From contig RQCD01000158.1 in NCBI GenBank assembly GCA_008668455.1, positions 1-5,449 on the forward strand: a stretch of 5,449 nt of DNA, written 5' to 3'. Origin of the DNA: Clostridia bacterium (lineage in GTDB: Bacteria; Bacillota; Clostridia; UBA1381). Below are positions 1-3,445 of this stretch, in pieces. How positions within the stretch are numbered: position 1 is the first letter of the stretch; each line of letters starts with the position of its first letter. The position numbers and the translations under genes are program-made. The notes under the pieces were generated by a model. It was given only the letters and a program-made list of their open reading frames with translations, made no database searches and had not been told where the DNA came from.

Positions 1-2
1 AG

Positions 3-809
3 TCAAGTGAGATTTTTTTTCTTTCCGAGGAAGAAAGGTCTAAGCTTAACCGGGTTGTACATGCCAGGGCAAAAGAGCTTGAAAAAAACGGGCACCGTAA
101 ATTTACGGTAGTTTCCTCGGGACATGTTTCCGATGATATTCAAAAAGCAGCCGGGGAATTAAATGAGGTTTATCAATCGGGAACCGATGCACTTATTTTA
201 ATAACAAACAGACTTGACCCGAATAACGAGGGGGATGATGTTTTTATAAGAAACGCAGAAGCGCTGATAAGGCAGCTTCCTGCGGATGCGAAGCTTGGCT
301 TTTATGAATGCCCATATCCGTATAAGAGGCTTGTAACTCCGAGGATAATCAATTGGAGCATAAAATCGGGACGATTTTATTATATGAAGGATACCTGCTG
401 CGATGATGAAATAATACGCAGGCGATGCGAGCTTCTCAAAGGAAGTGATTTTAAGCTTTTAAATGCAAACTGCCAGACTCTTTTAAGCTCAATGAGGAAT
501 GGAGCCGGAGGATACTGCGGTATAATGGCAAATTTTCACCCAAAGCTTTATGCGTGGCTTTGTGAAAATTATAATAAGTATCCTGATACTGCAGAGCTTA
601 TACAGTCGGTTATCGGAACATTCGGTTTTACGGAGGTTGGACTTGCATATCCGCTTACGGCAAAGTATCATATGAACTTATGCGGTATAAAGACAAATAA
701 TATTTCAAGAAACAGAAAAAGCGAAGAACTCACGGAATATGCAAAAAGCTGCATGAGACAGATGAAGCTTGCAACGGATTATATAGAAGCACAGCTTAAT
801 GAGTTATAA
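3..809 (+). CDS. DHDPS/N-acetylneuraminate lyase superfamily protein, 5'-truncated by window edge
   Basis: The frame is open from the left edge to TAA at 807-809, giving 268 residues. The family is usually about 300 residues, so the start and the N-terminal substrate-carboxylate-binding loop lie outside the window. This is a (beta/alpha)8-barrel class I aldolase/lyase family that forms a Schiff base with a keto-acid, commonly pyruvate, in the cytoplasm. Seen here: the motif YECPYPYKR has its Tyr at nt 303-305 and MKDTCCD has its Lys at nt 387-389. Tyr and Lys are 28 residues apart, the same spacing as Tyr133/Lys161 of E. coli DapA and Tyr137/Lys165 of NanA. GAGGYCGIMANFHP matches the family's late G-x-x-G-...-N-x-x-P segment. 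The DapA Arg138 position (Tyr+5) is Pro, which argues against a true lysine-biosynthesis DapA. A sugar-acid or sialic-acid-type lyase/aldolase is more likely, but the substrate is unknown. Ile is mostly ATA (about 11 of 17), unlike the genes to the right. It probably formed an operon with the remnant 15 nt downstream. Confidence 0.9.
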   Translation, partial: SSEIFFLSEEERSKLNRVVHARAKELEKNGHRKFTVVSSGHVSDDIQKAAGELNEVYQSGTDALILITNRLDPNNEGDDVFIRNAEALIRQLPADAKLGFYECPYPYKRLVTPRIINWSIKSGRFYYMKDTCCDDEIIRRRCELLKGSDFKLLNANCQTLLSSMRNGAGGYCGIMANFHPKLYAWLCENYNKYPDTAELIQSVIGTFGFTEVGLAYPLTAKYHMNLCGIKTNNISRNRKSEELTEYAKSCMRQMKLATDYIEAQLNEL

Positions 810-827
810 AAAGGAAAAAGAATTATG
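810..827 (+). promoter_or_regulatory. Ribosome binding site and original ATG of the decayed downstream gene
   Basis: AAAGGA at 810-815 lies 9 nt before ATG 825-827, directly after the TAA of the upstream gene. This is a normal Shine-Dalgarno arrangement and fixes the ancestral start of the following frame. It is why the remnant is annotated from 825 rather than from TTG 909, which has no ribosome binding site. The 15-nt gap without a promoter indicates cotranscription with the upstream lyase-family gene. Confidence 0.6.
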
Positions 828-1154
828 AGAGGCTGCAATAAATGAAGCTATGCTCCGTACAAACCGTTTTTAACCGAAATCGGTGACATATATATTTGCA
901 GAATAGTTTTGTATCGTGATAAGGTGCACTTTGAATGGCTTGATATAAGTGCGGAAAAATATACGGTTTATTTTAAAAAGCGTGTTGAAGAACAATTTAT
1001 TTTTGCCGGCAATACATCAAAGTGTGAATTCACAATTGAAAATCTGAATGAGAATGAGGATTATGAATTTTTTGTTATAGAGCTTAGCTTTCAAAACTTA
1101 TTTGCTAAGCAGCATTTTATGACAGATGTACATCGGTTTTATAAAAATATATAA
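825..1154 (+). pseudogene. Remnant of a fibronectin-III-like / BNR-type glycosidase-associated protein, nonsense-mutated and truncated
   Basis: Reading from ATG 825, the frame gives MRGCNK, then TGA at 843-845, then SYAPYKPFLTEIGDIYICRI and onward in the same frame to TAA at 1152-1154. The residues after the TGA fit without a gap, so the stop looks like a TGG (Trp) to TGA change. The segment is beta-rich (HFEWLDIS, YTVYFKKR, CEFTIENL, DYEFFV), as in an FN3-like domain. From memory, this matches the N-terminus of large clostridial BNR-repeat, sialidase-like or glycosidase-like proteins that begin in the same way. Those proteins continue for hundreds of residues. Here the familiar pattern ends near DYEFFV (about nt 1077), and an unrelated tail of about 26 residues follows. 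The gene is therefore both stopped early and missing its catalytic or propeller part. Alternatives are a sequencing error at 845, or a short real protein starting at TTG 909; the latter is unlikely because no ribosome binding site precedes it. The function of the intact relative is inferred, not proven. Confidence 0.6.
1082..1110. repeat. Perfect 7-bp inverted repeat at the end of the remnant's recognisable homology
   Basis: GCTTAGC (1082-1088) and GCTAAGC (1104-1110) are exact reverse complements separated by 15 nt. They lie just downstream of the point where the remnant stops resembling its family. There is no T-tract after the second arm, so a terminator is unlikely. It may mark a deletion junction or be chance in AT-rich DNA. 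Confidence 0.35.
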
Positions 1155-1183
1155 AAGGCTTTGATTAAAATGTGCTTAATTAT

Positions 1184-1209
1184 GTCTGAAAACAGACCGC
1201 TTTTTCTTT
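1184..1209 (+). terminator. Putative weak rho-independent terminator of the left operon
   Basis: GTCTG (1184-1188), an AAAA loop and CAGAC (1193-1197) form a 5-bp stem, followed by CG and then CTTTTTCTTT. It lies 30 nt after the last stop of the left block and just before the next promoter, the expected place for a terminator. The stem is short, so termination may be partial. The partly overlapping arms ACCGC (1196-1200) and GCGGT (1210-1214) could form an alternative pairing. Confidence 0.4.
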
Positions 1210-1250
1210 GCGGTTGACAAAAGATTCCCCTGTCAGCGGATTGACAAAAT
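1210..1250. promoter_or_regulatory. Candidate operator: palindrome and direct repeats overlapping the -35
   Basis: TGTCA (1231-1235), six bases and TGACA (1242-1246) form a perfect-armed palindrome whose right half is the -35 hexamer itself. In addition, GCGGTTGACAAAA (1210-1222) and GCGGATTGACAAAAT (1236-1250) are near-identical direct repeats spaced 26 bp apart. A further TGACA (1215-1219) pairs in inverse with TGTCA at 1231-1235. A protein bound here would block RNA polymerase. The 9-mer GTCAGCGGA (1232-1240) recurs inverted in the DUF5107 promoter. No known operator consensus is claimed. Confidence 0.45.
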
Positions 1251-1269
1251 CAGTATGGAATGTTATGAT
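1241..1269 (+). promoter_or_regulatory. Sigma-A promoter of the metallophosphoesterase gene
   Basis: A perfect -35 TTGACA (1241-1246), a 17-nt spacer and TATGAT (1264-1269, one mismatch to TATAAT) form a near-consensus housekeeping promoter. Predicted transcription start is about 1276, giving a leader of only about 17 nt. The ribosome binding site is probably AGGGA (1283-1287), 5 nt before ATG 1293, with AAGGAAAGG (1273-1281) as a more distant alternative. A promoter this strong would normally need a repressor, and the symmetric sequence overlapping the -35 fits that. Confidence 0.75.
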
Positions 1270-1292
1270 AAAAAGGAAAGGCAGGGATTTAG

Positions 1293-2258
1293 ATGAATCA
1301 GAACATAACAACAATCTGCGGCTCACCGGAGCGCCCCCAAACATGGATTTATCAGATTGAGAACGGCATGTATATCCGCCGGGCGGAATTTTGCGCAAAA
1401 AAACGACTTTCGCACCCAATCCGGATTCTGAATTTTGCAGATGTGCATTTGAATGCTGTGAATGAACAGGACCGGGAAAATGAAGAAGTGATGCACACAA
1501 AGAAATGCCGGGTGTGGAATGCAAACGGTGCGTCGGTCAAGGCGCTTACGCGTGCAATGGACTATGCCGAGGACTTTGATCAGACGGTGATCTGCGGAGA
1601 TGTGTTGGATTATTTATCCTATGGGGCAATGGAGCTGATGGATCGGTATATTTGGGATAGAGATCCAAATGTGATGGTTTCCCTGGGAGGACATGAACTG
1701 ACCAGAGAAATGCAGACCGGCGAACCGGATAAAACACCTCTTTCGGAGCGGCTGAGCGTTTTAGAAAAATTCTGGCGGCATAACATGTATTACCTGTCGC
1801 GCGTGATCGGGAATGCCGTTATGCTGATTGTGCTGGATAACAGCCGGCACGTATACACTGAGGAAACCTTGAAGCTTTTAAAAAAAGATCTGGAGACGGC
1901 GCGGAGAGAGGAATATATTGTTCTGATTTTTCAGCATGAACCGATCTCAACAGGGAAAAAAGAGGATGAACATGTAAAGGCTTTGATTGTGTGTGACGGG
2001 GAGTATCAGAATCTTTACGATCATGTGATCGGAGATTTTCCAAACCTGGACGAACCAACCCGTGCCGTTTACCGGCTTTTAACCCAGAGTGCAGATGTGA
2101 TCAAAGGTTTTTTCTGCGGACATCTGCACAGCGGATATTATACCGAAATCAAAGGGTCAGCCCCGGACGGAGAAACCGTGATGATTCCACAGTATGTGGA
2201 GGAGGGATTGGTATATCATGACTATGCCGGTCATGTGATGGAAATTACGGTGGTATAG
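1293..2258 (+). CDS. Calcineurin-like metallophosphoesterase
   Basis: This 321-residue soluble protein has no signal peptide or membrane segment. It belongs to the dinuclear-metal phosphoesterase superfamily (Metallophos, PF00149), which hydrolyses phosphomonoesters or phosphodiesters. Motifs in order: ADVH with Asp50 and His52, CGDVLD with Asp103, GGHE at 132-135 with His134, FQHEP with His215, and CGHLHSG with His277 and His279. All expected ligands are present except the Asn of GNH[DE], which is Gly133 here. About 40 residues precede the first motif, and a segment of about 45 residues with YLSRVIG and LIVLDNS lies between the third and fourth motifs. The ATG at 1293 is chosen because it follows AGGGA and a strong promoter. 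The gene is monocistronic and ends 7 nt from the convergent regulator gene. Its substrate cannot be read from sequence. Neighbouring carbohydrate-related genes suggest, but do not show, a phosphorylated sugar or nucleotide-type substrate. Ile codons are nearly all ATT/ATC, in contrast to the genes at 1-1154. Confidence 0.88.
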   Translation: MNQNITTICGSPERPQTWIYQIENGMYIRRAEFCAKKRLSHPIRILNFADVHLNAVNEQDRENEEVMHTKKCRVWNANGASVKALTRAMDYAEDFDQTVICGDVLDYLSYGAMELMDRYIWDRDPNVMVSLGGHELTREMQTGEPDKTPLSERLSVLEKFWRHNMYYLSRVIGNAVMLIVLDNSRHVYTEETLKLLKKDLETARREEYIVLIFQHEPISTGKKEDEHVKALIVCDGEYQNLYDHVIGDFPNLDEPTRAVYRLLTQSADVIKGFFCGHLHSGYYTEIKGSAPDGETVMIPQYVEEGLVYHDYAGHVMEITVV

Positions 2259-2269
2259 CTATTTGCTAT
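2255..2269. repeat. Inverted repeat holding both stop codons of a convergent gene pair
   Basis: ATAGC (2255-2259), TATTT and GCTAT (2265-2269) form a 5-bp stem with a 5-nt loop. The plus-strand TAG (2256-2258) and the minus-strand TAG (2268-2266) sit in opposite arms. There is no T-tract on either side, so any bidirectional termination would be weak. It is the only candidate between the two convergent genes. Confidence 0.3.
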
Positions 2270-3297
2270 CCTAAATATTTTGTATATAAATGGAGTAATT
2301 CCTGTGTATCGGTCAGACCGCTTTTTTTCAAAAGCCGTCTGATCCGGTATTTTAGCGTGCTTTCGCTTGCGTATAAATCCTCCGCAAGCGAGGCATAGCT
2401 TTTTTTGTTTTGCAGGCTTTGCAGCAGAAGCAGATCCTCTGCGTCACAGCTTCTTAAAACCAGTTCCAGTGTGTGAATTTCCCGGACATCCGGATCAGAC
2501 AGAAAGCTTGCATCGGAAAACGGCAGCTCCGGGAGCGGTTCGGCAGGAACGGGAAAGCGGCTGGTGGATTCTCCGGTGATGATTTTGCAGGGGACAGAAA
2601 TTGTCATACTTACATCATCCCTTTGCTTTTTCAGGTAGGCAAAGGAAGAAACTGCCTGTGCGCCTAGTTTCTTGAAATTCAGCGTGATGGATGTGACGGA
2701 TGGTGAAATTTTCTGACCGAGCATTGAATCATCAAATGCAGCAAGAAACGGTACGGGCAGCTTCAACTCCCGGCATTTTATAATCAGGTAAACGGAGGCA
2801 ACATAATTTGCGCAGATCACCGAATCGTATTTTTCGTAGTCACGCAGAAAACTGGCAAAGCATTCAGACAAAGTGGTGTTTTGATATTGCTGCTCCTTGG
2901 AAAAGATCTCCGCTTTGACCGAGTCGGAGTAGGAATGCGGATTGATTCCAAACATGGCAGTTTTTGTTTTGCCATATGCGCGGAAATATTCCAGACAGCG
3001 TCTTGTTGCGGTGCGGTAGTCGATCAGAATATGGCTGGTATCGGAAAATGCAAACCCGGCATGACAGCCGACGCAAAGACAGCGGATTCCAAGCTTTTTC
3101 GCCTCGCATACCGTATGATATACCCAGGAGGGCATGGATCCTACCACAACCAGCTGCTTGTCCAAAACGTCGGAAAGCTCAGAAACAAACGATACCTGAT
3201 AACGCAGAGAATGTGCTTTGGATAAAATTGCACTGATAATATCCTGACACCAGCTTGTTCCCTCATACTGCGGTTCGGTGATGACATAAACGATCAT
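2266..3297 (-). CDS. Transcriptional regulator with N-terminal LacI-type sensor and C-terminal helix-turn-helix
   Basis: The protein has 343 residues. Residues 1-240 read as a periplasmic-binding-protein-like sensor of the LacI/GalR type (Peripla_BP_3-like). It starts directly with the first beta strand (IVYVITEP), and the late part is diagnostic: SVICANYVASVYLI (159-172), LPVPFLAAFDDSMLG (180-194), TSITLNFKKLGAQAV (202-216). After a Pro/Ser/Asp-rich linker (245-270), the C-terminus at about 287-343 forms an HTH: LLLLQSLQNKKSYASLAEDL followed by the recognition-helix-like ASESTLKYRIRRLLKKSG, broadly LuxR/GerE-like. No HTH precedes the sensor, so the order is the reverse of classical LacI. The start ATG (3297-3295) follows AAAAGGGGG (3313-3305) with 7-nt spacing. 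The gene is divergent from DUF5107-TPR and convergent with the phosphoesterase, so it probably senses a sugar-like ligand and controls the DUF5107 gene, itself, or both. Activator versus repressor cannot be told. The fold call is confident; the HTH subfamily is less so. Confidence 0.82.
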   Translation of the reverse strand: MIVYVITEPQYEGTSWCQDIISAILSKAHSLRYQVSFVSELSDVLDKQLVVVGSMPSWVYHTVCEAKKLGIRCLCVGCHAGFAFSDTSHILIDYRTATRRCLEYFRAYGKTKTAMFGINPHSYSDSVKAEIFSKEQQYQNTTLSECFASFLRDYEKYDSVICANYVASVYLIIKCRELKLPVPFLAAFDDSMLGQKISPSVTSITLNFKKLGAQAVSSFAYLKKQRDDVSMTISVPCKIITGESTSRFPVPAEPLPELPFSDASFLSDPDVREIHTLELVLRSCDAEDLLLLQSLQNKKSYASLAEDLYASESTLKYRIRRLLKKSGLTDTQELLHLYTKYLG

Positions 3298-3317
3298 AAA
3301 AATGCCCCCTTTTCTCT

Positions 3318-3346
3318 ATTATATTACAGAAATAAAAAGAATGCAA
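3318..3346 (-). promoter_or_regulatory. Promoter of the sensor-HTH regulator gene
   Basis: On the minus strand a perfect TATAAT (3323-3318) is preceded, across 17 nt, by TTGCAT (3346-3341), which matches the -35 consensus at three positions. Transcription would start near 3311, so the AAAAGGGGG ribosome binding site (3313-3305) would lie at the extreme 5' end of the mRNA. The good -10 with a poor -35 suggests modest basal expression. Confidence 0.55.
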
Positions 3347-3356
3347 TTGTTTTTTC

Positions 3357-3390
3357 ATTTAAATTCTGCGGAGTTTTTCAGAAAAAATTC
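3357..3390. promoter_or_regulatory. AT-rich inverted repeats in the divergent promoter region, candidate operator
   Basis: Between the two divergent promoters lie the palindrome ATTTAAAT (3357-3364), the pair TTCTG (3364-3368) / CAGAA (3379-3383), and a 20-bp imperfect palindrome at 3371-3390. The last has arms GA-x-TTTTT and AAAAA-x-TC and ends 3 bp before the DUF5107 -35. Position and symmetry fit a binding site for the divergently encoded regulator, but A/T tracts readily give such symmetry by chance. Confidence 0.35.
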
Positions 3391-3393
3391 GTC

Positions 3394-3422
3394 TTGCGAG
3401 TGTCCGCTGACGGCAGTATAAT
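3394..3422 (+). promoter_or_regulatory. Promoter of the DUF5107-TPR gene
   Basis: TTGCGA (3394-3399, four matches to TTGACA), a 17-nt spacer and a perfect TATAAT (3417-3422) form the promoter. Predicted start is about 3429, giving a leader of about 17 nt. The ribosome binding site is within AAAGGATGG (3430-3438), ahead of ATG 3446. The spacer contains TCCGCTGAC (3403-3411), the inverse of GTCAGCGGA in the phosphoesterase promoter. A protein bound there would lie between -35 and -10. Confidence 0.65.
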
Positions 3423-3445
3423 AGAATAGAAAGGATGGCGAAACT

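Noticed and set aside
843..845. Selenocysteine or stop-codon reassignment at the in-frame TGA
   Set aside because: No SECIS-like hairpin is evident just after the codon, the position suits Trp rather than Cys, and the downstream end is also degenerate. Other genes in the window use TGG for Trp.
909..1154. TTG 909 as the start of a genuine 81-residue small protein
   Set aside because: No Shine-Dalgarno precedes it, and the same frame continues upstream with family-like residues to the TGA at 843 and the well-placed ATG at 825, so a broken gene is the better explanation.
1214..1219. Upstream TTGACA as a second -35 element
   Set aside because: No acceptable -10 lies 16-18 nt downstream (the bases near 1237-1242 are CGGATT). 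It is better read as part of a repeated binding site.
1180..1524. 114-codon minus-strand open frame over the phosphoesterase promoter and 5' end
   Set aside because: It covers the clear promoter and metal-binding N-terminal coding region of the plus-strand gene, has no ribosome binding site, and its composition shows no family pattern.
2881..3225. 114-codon plus-strand open frame inside the regulator gene
   Set aside because: It is antisense to a well-supported sensor domain; its protein is Cys/Gly/Met-rich with no recognisable fold and no promoter or ribosome binding site.
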